This document shows positions 16,877 through 27,086 of a stretch of DNA of 64,000 nucleotides, one piece after another (positions within the stretch are counted from its first letter, which is position 1; each line of letters starts with the position of its first letter). The translations under genes and the position numbers were made by a program. Under the pieces are notes generated by a model. The model made no database searches and was not told the DNA's origin. It was given only the letters and a program-made list of their open reading frames with translations. Source of the DNA: Nitrosococcus halophilus Nc 4 (lineage in GTDB: Bacteria > Pseudomonadota > Gammaproteobacteria > Nitrosococcales > Nitrosococcaceae); NCBI RefSeq assembly GCF_000024725.1, contig NC_013960.1, positions 1,758,261 to 1,822,260 on the forward strand. Reading direction: 5' to 3'.

Positions 16877-19800
16877 ATGATTGCCAAAATCATCCAATGG
16901 TCCCTGAAGCAACGCTTGTTAATTCTTCTTGGCGCTGCAGCCCTTTTAGTATGGGGCGGCGTGGAGACCGGGCGGATGCCGGTGGATGTGTTTCCCGATC
17001 TGACCGCGCCTAGGGTGACGGTGGTGGCCGAGGCCCATGGCATGGCCCCGGAGGAGGTGGAAACCTTGATCACTTTTCCCCTGGAGACGGCCTTTAATGG
17101 GGCTAGCGGCGTGCGGCGGGTGCGCTCTTCCAGCGGTGTGGGGATTGCGGTGATCACGATCGAATTTAACTGGGGGATGGATATTTATCGGGCGCGGCAG
17201 ATCGTGGCCGAGAAACTGCAATTGGTGCGCGGCGCCCTTCCACCCCAGATTCCGCCGCCGGTGCTGGCGCCGGTGACTTCCATCATGGGCGAGATTATGT
17301 TCGTTGCCCTGACCTCCGATCGGCACAGCGCCCTTGAGCTCAAGACCAAGGCGGACTGGGTATTGCGCCGCCGCTTGCTGGCTGTCCCGGGGGTCGCCCA
17401 GGTGATTCCCATCGGCGGCGATACCAAACAATACCAGGTGATCATTCAGCCGGAACGCTTGGCCGCCTACGATATTGCGGTGGACCAAGTGGTGGAGGCG
17501 TTACGAAAGACCAATCAGAATATTTCGGCTGGGTTCTATGTGCAAGGAGGGCAAGAATACCTTATTCATGGGATAGGCCGGGTCCAGCGCCTGGAAGATA
17601 TCCGCGAAACCCTCATCGCCCAGCGTGGCGACCAGCCGGTGCTGGTACGCCATGTGGCGGAGGTGGCCCTGGGTCCGGCCCCCAAGCGGGGTACCGGCGC
17701 TCATAATGGGGAAGCAGCGGTGATCATCGGGATCCAAAAGCAGCCCGACACCAATACCTTGGCGTTGACCGCACGTCTCGATGAGGTTTTGGCTGAGATC
17801 CAAACCGCCTTGCCGCCGGGAATGATTCTCAAAACCCATATTTTTCGGCAGGCGGATTTTATCACCGTAGCTATTGAGAACTTGTTAGAGGCCCTGCGGG
17901 ATGGGGCCATCCTGGTGGTGGTCATTGTGTTTGCTTTTCTGATGAGCCTCCGGGCCAGCGTGATTACCTTGCTGGCCATTCCCCTGTCCCTGGTGACGGC
18001 CATTCTCGCCATGAAGGCCCTGGGAGCGAACTTCAATACCATGACCTTAGGGGGAATGGCCATTGCCCTGGGGGCCCTGGTGGACGACGCGATTATCGTG
18101 GTGGAAAATATTGTCCGCCGTCTTCGGGAAAATCAACAGCGAGAAAAGGAGCAACGGCGTTCCCCCGGTCGGGTGGTCTTGGCCGCGACCCGGGAGATCC
18201 AAGGCTCCATTGTTTTTGCCACCTTGATCATTATCTTGGTGTTTTTGCCTCTGTTTTTTCTCTCCGGGGTGGAAGGCCGCTTGATGCAGCCCCTAGGGTT
18301 GGCCTACATCATTTCCCTGGCGGCTTCCTTACTGGTCGCCATTACCGTCACCCCTGTGCTGAGCCTTTTGCTTTTGCCTCGGGCACGGATTGTCCACACC
18401 TACCGGGAGACCCGGTTAGTAGGGTCTCTTAAAAGGCACTATGAGCGGTTTCTTGCCGCCACGGTAACCCGTTGGAAAACCATTGCCCTGATGGCACTTA
18501 TCGCCCTAGCCGCTACGTTAGGGGCTTTTGCTGGAGTGGGGCAATCCTTTTTGCCGCCCTTTAATGAAGGCAGTCTCACCATCAGCGCAGTGACTTTACC
18601 GGGGACCTCATTGGCCCAGTCTGATCGCCTAGGCCAAAGGGTGGAAAAAATTCTGCTCCAGTATCCGGAGGTGGTGGCCACCGCCCGCCGCACCGGCCGC
18701 GCCGAACTCGACCCCCATGCCCAGGCTATCTATGCCTCCGAGATTGATGTGAGCTTGAGCAGGGGAGAGCGGAGCAAAGAGGCTTTTCTCGCCGACCTGC
18801 GATCAGATTTAGCGGCTGTCTCTGGGATGCAAATCAATATTGGCCAGCCCATTTCCCACCGGATCGATCATATGCTCTCGGGCACGCGGGCCAATATTGC
18901 GGTCAAGATTTTTGGGCCTGATCTCTATGAATTGCGCCGGATTGGGCAGCAGGTCAAGACCGTGATGGAAGGAATACCCGGGGTGGTGGACCTGGCTATG
19001 GAGCAGCAGGCGGATATTCCCTTTCTGACGATTAAATTCAAACGCCAAGCCATCGCCCGCCATGGCCTGCAGGTGCAAGAGGTGGCGGAGGCAGTGACCA
19101 CGGCTTTCTATGGGCAGTCTGTTTCTAAAATTCTAGAAGGCCAGTCCAGCTTTGATCTGGTAGTGCGCTATGACCCGAGAGTTAAAGCTGATCTGGAGGC
19201 CGTTCGGGCCACCTTGATCACTACCCCGGGCGGCGCCCGCTTGCCCCTCCACGCCCTGGCGGAGATCCGCAAGGATCGGGGGCCTAACACCATCAGCCGG
19301 GAAAATGTGCAGCGCAAAATGGTGGTCATGGCCAATGTGGCGGAGCGGGATCTGGTGGGCGTGGTGGAGGAAATACAACAGAGTGTCCGGCAAGGGGCCT
19401 CTCTGCCGGCAGGCTACCACATTGAGTACGGCGGTCAGTTCGAGAGCGCGGAAGCGGCTTCCCGCACCCTCTCCATCCTGGGGGTGCTGGTGGTTTTTGG
19501 GATTTTTTTGTTGCTGTTTATGGCCTTTAATTCAGCGCGGGATGCCGGTCTGGTCATGGTGAATCTGCCCCTGGCCCTCATGGGAGGCGTGATCGGCGTC
19601 TACTTGTCCGGGGGAATACTTTCCGTGGCTTCCCTGATTGGTTTTATTACCCTGTTTGGAATTGCGACCCGTAATGGGGTGATGATGATTGCCCATATCC
19701 ATCACTTAGTGGAGAAAGAGGGGGTGCGGGAGCCCCTTACCGCCGTCATCCGGGGAGCCAGGGAACGCCTTATTCCCATTCTCATGACCGCTTTGGGTAC

Positions 19801-19984
19801 GGCCCTGGCCCTTATTCCCCTGGCGTTGAGCGCCGGCGAACCGGGAAGTGAGATCCAAGCGCCCATGGCCATGGTGATCCTGTTTGGTCTTTTGACCTCA
19901 ACCATGCTCAACATGGTGGTGGTGCCAGCTCTGTATCTGCGCTTTGGTGCGGTGAGGCAGATTCTCTATGATAGGGGTGCTTAA
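16877..19984 (+). CDS. CzcA/CusA-family heavy-metal RND efflux pump
   Basis: The 1035-residue inner-membrane proton-driven pump carries MPVDVFPDLTAPRVTVV near the N terminus, typical of CzcA. The TM4 motif GALVDDAIIVVENIVRRL supplies the acidic residues for proton relay. LSGTRANIAVKIFGPDL in the second periplasmic half is shared by HME-RND pumps. Twelve transmembrane segments in the 1+5+1+5 arrangement fit the hydrophobic profile. The substrate (Cu/Ag or Co/Zn/Cd) cannot be chosen from what I see. It is the last gene of an apparent blaI-M56-czcCBA operon. Confidence 0.92.
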   Translation: MIAKIIQWSLKQRLLILLGAAALLVWGGVETGRMPVDVFPDLTAPRVTVVAEAHGMAPEEVETLITFPLETAFNGASGVRRVRSSSGVGIAVITIEFNWGMDIYRARQIVAEKLQLVRGALPPQIPPPVLAPVTSIMGEIMFVALTSDRHSALELKTKADWVLRRRLLAVPGVAQVIPIGGDTKQYQVIIQPERLAAYDIAVDQVVEALRKTNQNISAGFYVQGGQEYLIHGIGRVQRLEDIRETLIAQRGDQPVLVRHVAEVALGPAPKRGTGAHNGEAAVIIGIQKQPDTNTLALTARLDEVLAEIQTALPPGMILKTHIFRQADFITVAIENLLEALRDGAILVVVIVFAFLMSLRASVITLLAIPLSLVTAILAMKALGANFNTMTLGGMAIALGALVDDAIIVVENIVRRLRENQQREKEQRRSPGRVVLAATREIQGSIVFATLIIILVFLPLFFLSGVEGRLMQPLGLAYIISLAASLLVAITVTPVLSLLLLPRARIVHTYRETRLVGSLKRHYERFLAATVTRWKTIALMALIALAATLGAFAGVGQSFLPPFNEGSLTISAVTLPGTSLAQSDRLGQRVEKILLQYPEVVATARRTGRAELDPHAQAIYASEIDVSLSRGERSKEAFLADLRSDLAAVSGMQINIGQPISHRIDHMLSGTRANIAVKIFGPDLYELRRIGQQVKTVMEGIPGVVDLAMEQQADIPFLTIKFKRQAIARHGLQVQEVAEAVTTAFYGQSVSKILEGQSSFDLVVRYDPRVKADLEAVRATLITTPGGARLPLHALAEIRKDRGPNTISRENVQRKMVVMANVAERDLVGVVEEIQQSVRQGASLPAGYHIEYGGQFESAEAASRTLSILGVLVVFGIFLLLFMAFNSARDAGLVMVNLPLALMGGVIGVYLSGGILSVASLIGFITLFGIATRNGVMMIAHIHHLVEKEGVREPLTAVIRGARERLIPILMTALGTALALIPLALSAGEPGSEIQAPMAMVILFGLLTSTMLNMVVVPALYLRFGAVRQILYDRGA

Positions 19985-20150
19985 TTGTGTTTGTGAAAGT
20001 AGATTGTCGTCTGAAAGGCAGTGGTTTTCTGAGAAAGATTGGGAACAATGGGATAAACAAATTGAGGAGGAGGCTAAATCGGGCAAATTAGATTTCCTCA
20101 TAAAAGAGGCTGTTGAGGAAAAAAGTCAGGGACGACTTAAGGAACTTTGA
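19968..20150 (+). CDS. Antitoxin-like small protein, possibly 5'-truncated
   Basis: The 60-residue frame overlaps the end of the czcA-like gene. The C-terminal two-thirds (SEKDWEQWDKQIEEEAKSGK, then LDFLIKEAVEEKSQGRLKEL) closely resembles antitoxins paired with RelE/ParE-like toxins. The N-terminal part looks like read-through of unrelated sequence, so the original start is probably lost. It abuts the next frame exactly (TGA then ATG), the normal antitoxin-toxin arrangement. Because the toxin is also broken, the module is probably dead. Confidence 0.5.
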   Translation: MIGVLNCVCESRLSSERQWFSEKDWEQWDKQIEEEAKSGKLDFLIKEAVEEKSQGRLKEL

Positions 20151-20423
20151 ATGCATAGGGCCACGAACCGGTTTTGGGAATGGTTGGAAAAGCTTCCAGA
20201 AGAGGCACAAATATTGGCACGGAAAAATTTCTCATTACTCAGGACCAACCCTCAATATCCTTCTCTTCATTTCAAGAAAGTTGGAAAGTTCTGGCCAGCC
20301 CGAGTTGGCCTCAACTATAGAGCTCTTGCGGTCGAAACTTCATGGAAAGTGGTGGGGATAAAATGCTGTAAACATGTCTCTAAAGCCTCTGCTTCCACAG
20401 CAATTCCCGCTCTGAACGGTTAA
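20151..20423 (+). pseudogene. RelE/ParE-like toxin with replaced C terminus
   Basis: The first about 62 residues (MHRATNRFWEWLEKLPEEAQ... to VGLNYRALAVE) fit the ParE/RelE fold of small ribosome- or gyrase-targeting toxins. The expected C-terminal strand and helix with catalytic or structural residues are missing. From 20337 the DNA switches to antisense fragments of a flavoprotein oxidoreductase gene, so the last 28 codons are accidental. The toxin is most likely inactive. Confidence 0.65.
20337..20397 (-). pseudogene. Two fused fragments of a flavoprotein oxidoreductase gene
   Basis: Bases 20337-20355 (19 bp) are identical to 42442-42460, and 20365-20397 (33 bp) are identical to 42659-42691. 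Both matches fall inside the minus-strand flavin oxidoreductase gene at 42342-43700. The 198 bp separating them there are replaced by 9 bp here. The fragment therefore derives from that gene or a close relative, with an internal deletion. The following 20398-20617 holds nothing I recognise. Confidence 0.75.
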
Positions 20424-20617
20424 GTAGGTATCCTAGAGTTTTTCAGGCTGGTGGAAAACGGACACGCAGCCTCCCCTGGTCTCGGTTTAATAGACACGAC
20501 TTGGAAAGTCAAGGGTCTAAAGAGCATGATAGGGGAAAAATAGCTCAAGGAAATGCTGAGAGCTGTGGCTACCCTTAGTGAGTGTGCCCCGCTTCATCAA
20601 AGAGGGTCTAGCACCTT

Positions 20618-20709
20618 ATACCAATTTAATCAAAGAATGCAATTTATTAAGGCTTCAAGTGCTTGTTTAGACTGCATCTATACAATGCAAAATTACATGA
20701 AATTGGTAT
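20618..20709 (+). repeat. 92-bp MITE-like element, copy A
   Basis: The element begins ATACCAATTT and ends AAATTGGTAT, giving 10-bp terminal inverted repeats. It matches the reverse complement of 40698-40789, also exactly 92 bp, with about seven mismatches by hand alignment. It has no coding capacity. Defined ends, fixed length and inverted termini suggest a non-autonomous transposable element. It lies beside decayed transposase sequence. Confidence 0.75.
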
Positions 20710-20710
20710 T

Positions 20711-21144
20711 ACCGGGATCTGTTCTGCCGGGAGGTAGGTTTTGAACATGTGAGCCGATACGTGACGGGTCTGTTGCTCAGCTCCAATAAAACGCTGCAAG
20801 GAGTTTACGCCCAGCAGGTGTGGCCGGAGGCTCAAGGGGTGAGTCGACGGGCGATGCACACGACGGTATTTGAGGCGGGCTGGGACAGTGTAGGATTGAT
20901 GGGACGGCATAGAGCGGTGGTGTCGGGAGCGCATCGGGGACGGGGCTTGGAAGTGATGAGCCTGTCCATAGAGCGTGTGGAGATTGTGCCGGATGACCCC
21001 TTCGTTGTAGGCTTCCTCAAACTTGAGCAACGAGGGATACTTCAACCCAAACACCACCAGCCCCGACATCAGCGCATCGGCCAGGGGTATCTGGCTGCGT
21101 TTGTTTCGATGCCCGGGCACAGTTTCAAAATATCGGCTACACAC
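20711..21144 (-). pseudogene. Decayed DDE transposase (ISNCY-like) N-terminal region
   Basis: On the minus strand, GTG 21144 opens a frame reading CSRYFETVPGHRNKRSQIPLA, then DALMSGLVVFGLKYPSLLKFEE and VIRHNLHTLYG. This is the typical start of an ISNCY/IS4-like transposase. After about 70 residues the frame breaks: fragments resembling CAPDTT (for APSDTxxRE) appear in another frame, followed by stops. The remainder is unrecognisable and ends at the 92-bp repeat. It is inactive. Confidence 0.6.
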
Positions 21145-21344
21145 AGATGATTGAACTCGACAAAATCAAACGCTCGCCGGAACCACCGGGCGTACGTCTT
21201 CTCGTTGAGTGGGCTATAGCGGCTTAAATGACGAAAGGTGGTTTTGCCACGGAGACATATCCACGTCGTCAATAACACCTTCATGAACTTACGTTGTGCT
21301 GTGGAGAGACTGGACATTTGAGCTAAAAGGGGGTCTATTATCAA
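21069..21344 (-). pseudogene. 5' fragment of an IS4-like transposase
   Basis: The first about 70 residues (LSTAQRKFMKVLLTTWICLRG, then KTTFRHLSRYSPLNEKTYARWF and FDFVEFN) match the N terminus of a DDE transposase family in which RKFM-LLTTW and FRNLSRYSP are conserved. Beyond FVEFNH the frame runs into the neighbouring ISNCY-like fragment in a different frame. The fragment was therefore truncated by juxtaposition with the second element. The catalytic DDE residues are missing. Confidence 0.6.
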
Positions 21345-21506
21345 GGTAGGGGCCTCCGGTTATCGTCAAAAAATGGCGTTGTGGTAGACACCATTTTCCG
21401 ATTTCAGCAGGCAGCAACGGGGTATAAAAACTGTCCGAACTATTGATAGAAATCTACTAAGAAAATTAATGTTTAATATCAACCAGAAAGAAAAGGGCTG
21501 AGCGAT

Positions 21507-22016
21507 ATGTTCAATTTAGGCAACATGCTCAATTTAGGCTCTACTGATCCAGTAATTGGTAAAGCGGATACCATAATCAGGTGCTCAAGCAGAGAGTTGT
21601 TCAAATATATTGGAGAAGATCTATTTCAGAATTACCCAAAATGGTCGCCAGAGGTCAAAGAACTGGCGCAGCTCACTTCCGGCCCAGTAAAACTGGGAAC
21701 TGTGGGCAGGCAGGTGCGTGTAGACCAGGGACGCCGCAGCGAATCGAAGTTTAAAGTTTCTGCATTTGAACCTGATGTACGGCTAACATTTACTGGGGTT
21801 TCTGAACCTTTTCGTTGCACTTATGAATTACAGGAAATCACCCCTGAAGAATCGGTTAAACTAACTTTTTCTTTTGAATTACTTGAACTCTTAGCAGTCA
21901 TGCGGCCTGTAGAAGGGCTTGTCCGTGCGGCGGTAAAAAATGGCGCCGTGAAAACGGTGCAAAATATTAAGCAACTAATTGAAACCGATCAAGTCGCGAA
22001 TACCCCATCTCAATAA
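21507..22016 (+). CDS. SRPBCC (START/polyketide-cyclase-like) family protein
   Basis: The 169-residue product fits the SRPBCC helix-grip fold. It contains ADTIIRCSSRELFKYIGEDLF (first strand and helix), WSPEVKELAQL, a central GTVGRQVRVDQGRRSESKFKV, and a C-terminal helix (RPVEGLVRAAVKNGAVKTVQNIK) lining the predicted ligand cavity. Members bind or process hydrophobic small molecules such as lipids or polyketides. The gene is 76 bp upstream of an O-methyltransferase gene on the same strand, so the two may act on the same compound. No other biosynthetic gene is adjacent. Catalytic residues cannot be assigned. Confidence 0.75.
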   Translation: MFNLGNMLNLGSTDPVIGKADTIIRCSSRELFKYIGEDLFQNYPKWSPEVKELAQLTSGPVKLGTVGRQVRVDQGRRSESKFKVSAFEPDVRLTFTGVSEPFRCTYELQEITPEESVKLTFSFELLELLAVMRPVEGLVRAAVKNGAVKTVQNIKQLIETDQVANTPSQ

Positions 22017-22092
22017 TTAAGTATTGCTCAATTTTTAATTTAGTAGTGATTACTTTAGTCTTCACTAACACATTAAAGTAAAAGGATAACTT

Positions 22093-23127
22093 ATGGCACA
22101 AGATTTTTTCTTGAAAATGCAGGCACCCCAAGTAGACGACCGCCCAATGTGGGATGTTATATTTGCGGTTTACGGCTATCCTGCATTACTGCTAGCGCAT
22201 AAACTGAAAATTTTTTCCTTTCTTGCTGATGGTGCGCGTACACTTGCAGATATCTGCAACTCGCTAAACATTAAAAAACGACCAGCCGAAGCAATTTTAA
22301 CAGTTGCTACGTCATTGGGCTTTTTATCTTTACAAGATGGACGTTATGCGCTTACTACAATTTCCAAAGATTATTTACTCGAAAGCAGCCCTAACTATTT
22401 CGGATTCTTTTGGGATCTGATGATTGACAACTATCAGGTGTGCTCCTTTCAGAATCTAGAAAGGGCGGTAGCAACAGATTCTCCTCAGGCCTATGGAGGA
22501 GGCGATATTTTCAAGTCCCATGAAGAACAAATAGAGCTGCTTCACCGTTTTACCCATGGAATGCATAGTATCAGCCAAGCTTCTTCCCTCTTTTGGCCAA
22601 AGCTCATGGATTTTTCCCGGCATCGTCTGATGCTGGATATTGGTGGAGGCTCTGGCGCTCACTCGATCGGCGCGGCTTTAAAACTGCCAAATCTACAAGC
22701 ATTAGTTCTTGATTTTCCTCAAGTGTGTGAATTAGCTCAAAAATACATCACTCAGTATGGAGTACAAGACCGGGTCAAAACACATGAAGCCAATATCTGG
22801 AGCGATCATTGGCCGTCAGCCGATCTTCACTTTTTCTCAAATATGTATCATGATTGGCCAATAGAAAAGTGTAGTTTTTTGACGGATAAGAGCTTTATGA
22901 GCCTGGAGTCCGGAGGGCGAATCATTATCCATGAAATGCTTTATAATGATGAAAAAACAGGTTCTTTTGCACCAGCTGCATACAGCATGATGATGATGGG
23001 TTGGACAGAAGGCAGGCAATACTCTGGATTGGAATTGTCTGAAATGTTGCAGAAGTCTGGCTTTGAGGAAATTCAAGTACAGCCGTCTTTTGGATATTAC
23101 AGTATAGTTACTGGCCTAAAACCATAG
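22093..23127 (+). CDS. SAM-dependent O-methyltransferase (hydroxyindole-O-MT/methyltransf_2 type)
   Basis: The 344-residue enzyme is preceded by an AAAGGA ribosome-binding site. The N-terminal dimerisation winged helix (about 20-110) includes MWDVIFAVYGYPALLLAHKL and TLADICNSLNIKKRPAEAIL. The C-terminal Rossmann domain has the SAM-binding LDIGGGSGAHSIGAAL. Further motifs are DRVKTHEANIW, then FFSNMYHDWP (the HDW catalytic region of plant and bacterial O-methyltransferases), then GGRIIIHEML. It methylates an unknown hydroxyl-bearing small molecule. The SRPBCC gene just upstream is the likely partner. Local GC is lower than in the flanking efflux operons, which suggests separate acquisition. 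Confidence 0.85.
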   Translation: MAQDFFLKMQAPQVDDRPMWDVIFAVYGYPALLLAHKLKIFSFLADGARTLADICNSLNIKKRPAEAILTVATSLGFLSLQDGRYALTTISKDYLLESSPNYFGFFWDLMIDNYQVCSFQNLERAVATDSPQAYGGGDIFKSHEEQIELLHRFTHGMHSISQASSLFWPKLMDFSRHRLMLDIGGGSGAHSIGAALKLPNLQALVLDFPQVCELAQKYITQYGVQDRVKTHEANIWSDHWPSADLHFFSNMYHDWPIEKCSFLTDKSFMSLESGGRIIIHEMLYNDEKTGSFAPAAYSMMMMGWTEGRQYSGLELSEMLQKSGFEEIQVQPSFGYYSIVTGLKP

Positions 23128-23266
23128 CAAGTATGATCAACTAGATATTACGCACCGCGACTGAAATTCCAACGGCTCTTCCGGAAAGCAGTTGAAGGGT
23201 CTACCATCGGATTTTGCAGGTAGCGGGCGAACTTTAAAGAGGTTAGCCTAGGTTTAGGATGGGGAT

Positions 23267-23815
23267 GTGGCTCTTGGGGTCAGTGGCTGTGAGAGCAGTT
23301 TACTAGGCTTGAAATGCCGTCCCCGTCCTCAGAGATTAGTAAAAATTGGTGAAGCCGCCAAATTGCTAGGCACTACCCCGGATACGCTCAGAAAATGGGA
23401 AGCATCCGGGGAGCTGTTACCCGCCAGAAAAACCAAAGGCGGAACCCGTTATTACGCTGTAGCGGATTTGCTTGGTTTAGCGGGCGAGAGCAGCCCAACG
23501 GTTTGCTATGCCCGTGTCAGCAGCGATGAGCAAAAGGAAGAGCTTGATCGTCAGCATGCCATGCTAGAGGCTTACTGTGCGGCCAAAGGATGGAAAGCCG
23601 AGACGATTAAAGATCTCGGTTCAGGGATGAATGACCGGAAAAAAGGCTTAAACAGGCTGCTTGAGCTTATTCTACGGGGAAAGATGCGGCGGCTAGTGAT
23701 TACTCACAAAGACCGGCTATTGAGGTTTGGCGCAGAGTTGATTTTTACCCTCTGCGAAATTCAAGGCATTGAGATTGTGATTATCCATAAAGGTGAGCCA
23801 CCCAGTTTTGGGATG
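23267..23815 (+). pseudogene. IS607-type serine recombinase, 3'-truncated
   Basis: The N-terminal MerR-like helix-turn-helix (VKIGEAAKLLGTTPDTLRKW) precedes the serine-resolvase catalytic part, whose active-site region is VCYARVSSDEQKEELDRQ. It is followed by DLGSGMNDRKKGLNRLLELI and VITHKDRLLRFG. The frame loses similarity after IEIVIIHKGEPPSF (about 23810). Intact IS607 TnpA proteins continue with about 45 more residues including the SARLYG helix. No tnpB gene follows. The element is dead and marks the edge of the AcrAB-type efflux block. Confidence 0.75.
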
Positions 23816-23915
23816 GACCCAATACACACAACACACAGACAGCAAGAGGAGGTTAAGACAATGTCCTTATCTGCCTTCATTTTTGATAGGCCAGCGGGCA
23901 GGGTTGATGGCATCG

Positions 23916-26900
23916 TCATTCAGCGGACGAGGACGTCGGTGGTGGCGCTGCCAGCTTCTCTGGCCTCGGTCGCTCCGGCTTCCGGCTGGTCTTCTCTCGC
24001 ATCCATTGAAAGACGACGTAGAGCATCGGGATAACGAACACGCCGATGGCGGACGCCGCCAGCATGCCAAAGAAGACCGGCGTGCCGACAGCCTGCCGGC
24101 TCGCAGCACCCGGCCCTGTCGCGATCACCAGCGGCAGAAGCCCTAGGATGAAAGCAAAGCTGGTCATCATCACGGGACGGAAGCGCAGCCGTGCCCCTTC
24201 AATGGCGGAATCAATCAGCGACTTGCCGGCGTTGCGCTGGGCAAGCGCAAACTCGACGATCAGGATGGCGTTCTTGGCCGCAAGGGCAATCAGCACCACA
24301 AGCCCAATCTGCGCATAGACGTCGAATGTCAATCCTGCGAGCCAGACCGCCACAACGGCCCCCAGTACGCCGACGATGACCGAGAGCAGCACCGGAATTG
24401 GGACATTCCAGCTCTCATAGAGGGCGACGAGGAAGAGATAAGCGAAGACCACCGCAAGCCCGAGCACGATGCCGGTCTTTCCGGCCGCCTCCTTCTCCTG
24501 AAACGCCGTTCCGGTCCACTCGAAAGCATAGCCTGCGGGCAGGGTCGTCGCCGACAGCCGCTCCATCGCCACGAGCGCCTCACCGCTGCTGTAGCCGGGT
24601 GCCGGAGCGCCGTTGACGATGGCCCCTCGGAAGTTGTTGTAGCGGGTCAGCGCCCGGGGCCCGAGCACCAGGCGCGCCTCGGCGAGGGCTCGGATCGGCA
24701 CCATCTCGCCTTGGTCGTTCTTCACGTGAATCCGATAAATGTCCTTGATCTGGGAGCGGTAATCGACCTCGGCCTGGATGTTGACCTGCCAGGTCCGGCC
24801 GAACAGGTTGAAGTCATTGACGTAATAGCCGCCGAGTGTGGCCTGCAGGGCAGTGAAGATGTCGTCGATGGCCACGCCAAGCGTCTGGGCCTTTTCGCGG
24901 TTGACGTCGAGATAGATCTGCGGCGTGTCGGCGGCGAAGGTGGAGAAGACGCCGGCCAGCGCCGGCTCCTGGTTAGCGGCAAGGGTCAATCCCCGCACCA
25001 CGGCCGCAATGTCGGCTGCCGACTGCCCCTGGAGGGACTCCAGCGCGTACTCGAACCCGCCAGTCGAGCCGAGACCGACAATCGGTGGCACGTTGAGGGG
25101 AACGGCGGTGCCACCGGAGATCGCCGCGAACTGCGGCCGTAGGCGCTCAATCACCGCCGCCACGCTCAGGTCCGGGTCTTCGCGCTCGGCGTAGGGTTTG
25201 AGCCGGGCTACGAAGAACGCGCTGTTGGAGGCGGCGCTGTTGCTGATAAAGTCCATCCCAATGACGCCGAGCACGTGCTCAACGGCGGGATCGGCCTGCA
25301 TGATCGCCTCGACCTCGCGCGCGATCGCCGAAGTGCGGTTCTGGGAGGCGCCCTCGGGAAGCTGCAGGATCGCGAACATCGCGCCTTGGTCTTCCTCGGG
25401 CAGAAACCCCTGGGGCGTCACGCTGAAGACGCCGCCCGTGAGCGCGAACGCGCCAACAATCAACACGATGGAGACAATGCTGATCCGGACGAGTTTGCGC
25501 ACCACCCAAGTGTAGCCCGTGGTCAGCTTGTCGATGCCGGCGAGCATCCAGCCGACCGGGCCTCGCGGCCGGTGGTGGCCCGCCTGGAGCAGCATGGCAC
25601 ACAGCGCCGGCGACAAAGTCAGGGCGTTAATCGCTGAAATCACCATCGCCGTCGACACGGCAACGGCGAACTGGCGGAACAACTCGCCCGAGATGCCCGG
25701 GATGAAGGCTACCGGCACGAAGACGGAGAGCAGCACCAGGGTGATGGCGATGATGGGCGCGGTGATCTCGTCCATTGCCTTCCGTGTCGCCTCCTTGACT
25801 GAGAGGTGGGGTTTCTCCTCCATCACCCGTTCGACGTTCTCGATCACGATGATGGCGTCGTCGACGACGATGCCGATGGAGAGCACGAGGGCGAGGAGCG
25901 AGACCGTGTTGGCGCTGTAGCCGATGACCAGCAGCACCGCGAAGGTGCCGATGATCGACACGGGCACGGCCACCAGCGGGATGATCGTCGTTCGCAGCTT
26001 GCCGAGGAACACGAAGACCACGAGCGCCACGAGCACGAACGCCTCCAATAGCGTCTGGATGATGGCCTTGATGGTCGAGGTCACGAACACGGTCGTGTCG
26101 TACATGGTCAGATATTCGAGATCGTCCGGGAAACGTTGGGCGAGCTCCTCCATACGGGCGGTGACCCGCTCCGCAACGGCGATGGCGTTCGCGCCGGGCG
26201 ACTGATAGATCCCGATCGCGGCACTCGGTTGACCGTTGAAGCGGCTGAACCGGTCGAAGGTCTGGGCTCCCAACTCGACCCGAGCCACGTCACGGACCCG
26301 GACCACCGAGCCGTCGGGGTTGGCGCGGACGATGATGTTCCCAAACTCTTGCTCGCTCGTCAGGCGTCCCTGGGTGCTGATGGTGAGCTGAACCTGCTGG
26401 TCCGGGTTTAGCGGTGCGGCGCCAATACGCCCGACCGCCGCCTGAACATTCTGGGCCCGGATGGCCGCCGCGACTTCGACTGGGGTGAGCTGGAAGTTCG
26501 TGAGCTTGTCGGGATCGAGCCAGATGCGCATCGAGTAGTCGAGGGCGCCGAACAGCATGGCGTCGCCGACGCCGGGGATGCGCTTGAGGGTGTCAATGAC
26601 GTTGATCGTTGCGTAGTTGCTCAGATAGAGCTGATTGAAGGTGCCATTGGGCGAGTAAAGTTGGATAACCTGTAGTAGCCCCGAGGACCGCTTTTCCACC
26701 GAGAGTCCCTGCCGGCTCACCTCTTCTGGAAGCAACGGCTCGGCGAGCGCCACCCGGTTCTGCACGTTCACCGTATTGATATCGGGGTTGGTGCCGAGGG
26801 CGAAGGTCACGGTCAACGTGTACCCGCCGTCGGCGGAAGAGGTCGACTGCATGTAGAGCATATCGGAGACGCCGACGACCTGCTGCTCGATGGGCTGGGC

Positions 26901-27086
26901 CACGGTCGCCTCAACCACCTCCGCGTTGGCGCCCGGGTAGCTGGCCGTCACCTGGACCTGGGGGGGGACAATGTCCGGAAACTGCGCGACCGGAATCGCA
27001 AAGATGGCGAGAACGCCGGCGAGGGTGAGGACAATCGAAACAACGAAGGCGAACCGTGGCCGCTCGATGAAGATCCGGGAGATCAT
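23916..27086 (-). CDS. AcrB/MexB-type (HAE1) RND multidrug efflux pump
   Basis: The 1056-residue inner-membrane pump begins [20 protein letters not shown], the usual HAE1 start. It keeps the [21 protein letters not shown]-terminal motif and the TM4 proton-relay Asp pair in [20 protein letters not shown]. The C-terminal extension is Arg/Lys/Pro-rich. Its start overlaps the end of the adaptor gene by 4 bp, so the two are translated together. No outer-membrane channel gene accompanies them; the TolC homologue at 14.0 kb or another elsewhere could serve. GC content and codon use look higher than in neighbouring blocks, consistent with transfer. Confidence 0.92.
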   Translation of the reverse strand: MISRIFIERPRFAFVVSIVLTLAGVLAIFAIPVAQFPDIVPPQVQVTASYPGANAEVVEATVAQPIEQQVVGVSDMLYMQSTSSADGGYTLTVTFALGTNPDINTVNVQNRVALAEPLLPEEVSRQGLSVEKRSSGLLQVIQLYSPNGTFNQLYLSNYATINVIDTLKRIPGVGDAMLFGALDYSMRIWLDPDKLTNFQLTPVEVAAAIRAQNVQAAVGRIGAAPLNPDQQVQLTISTQGRLTSEQEFGNIIVRANPDGSVVRVRDVARVELGAQTFDRFSRFNGQPSAAIGIYQSPGANAIAVAERVTARMEELAQRFPDDLEYLTMYDTTVFVTSTIKAIIQTLLEAFVLVALVVFVFLGKLRTTIIPLVAVPVSIIGTFAVLLVIGYSANTVSLLALVLSIGIVVDDAIIVIENVERVMEEKPHLSVKEATRKAMDEITAPIIAITLVLLSVFVPVAFIPGISGELFRQFAVAVSTAMVISAINALTLSPALCAMLLQAGHHRPRGPVGWMLAGIDKLTTGYTWVVRKLVRISIVSIVLIVGAFALTGGVFSVTPQGFLPEEDQGAMFAILQLPEGASQNRTSAIAREVEAIMQADPAVEHVLGVIGMDFISNSAASNSAFFVARLKPYAEREDPDLSVAAVIERLRPQFAAISGGTAVPLNVPPIVGLGSTGGFEYALESLQGQSAADIAAVVRGLTLAANQEPALAGVFSTFAADTPQIYLDVNREKAQTLGVAIDDIFTALQATLGGYYVNDFNLFGRTWQVNIQAEVDYRSQIKDIYRIHVKNDQGEMVPIRALAEARLVLGPRALTRYNNFRGAIVNGAPAPGYSSGEALVAMERLSATTLPAGYAFEWTGTAFQEKEAAGKTGIVLGLAVVFAYLFLVALYESWNVPIPVLLSVIVGVLGAVVAVWLAGLTFDVYAQIGLVVLIALAAKNAILIVEFALAQRNAGKSLIDSAIEGARLRFRPVMMTSFAFILGLLPLVIATGPGAASRQAVGTPVFFGMLAASAIGVFVIPMLYVVFQWMREKTSRKPERPRPEKLAAPPPTSSSAE

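Noticed and set aside
19705-20150. Possible tRNA or attachment site at the end of the efflux operon
   Set aside because: No cloverleaf or direct repeat was found; the sequence is explained by the czcA end and an antitoxin-like frame.
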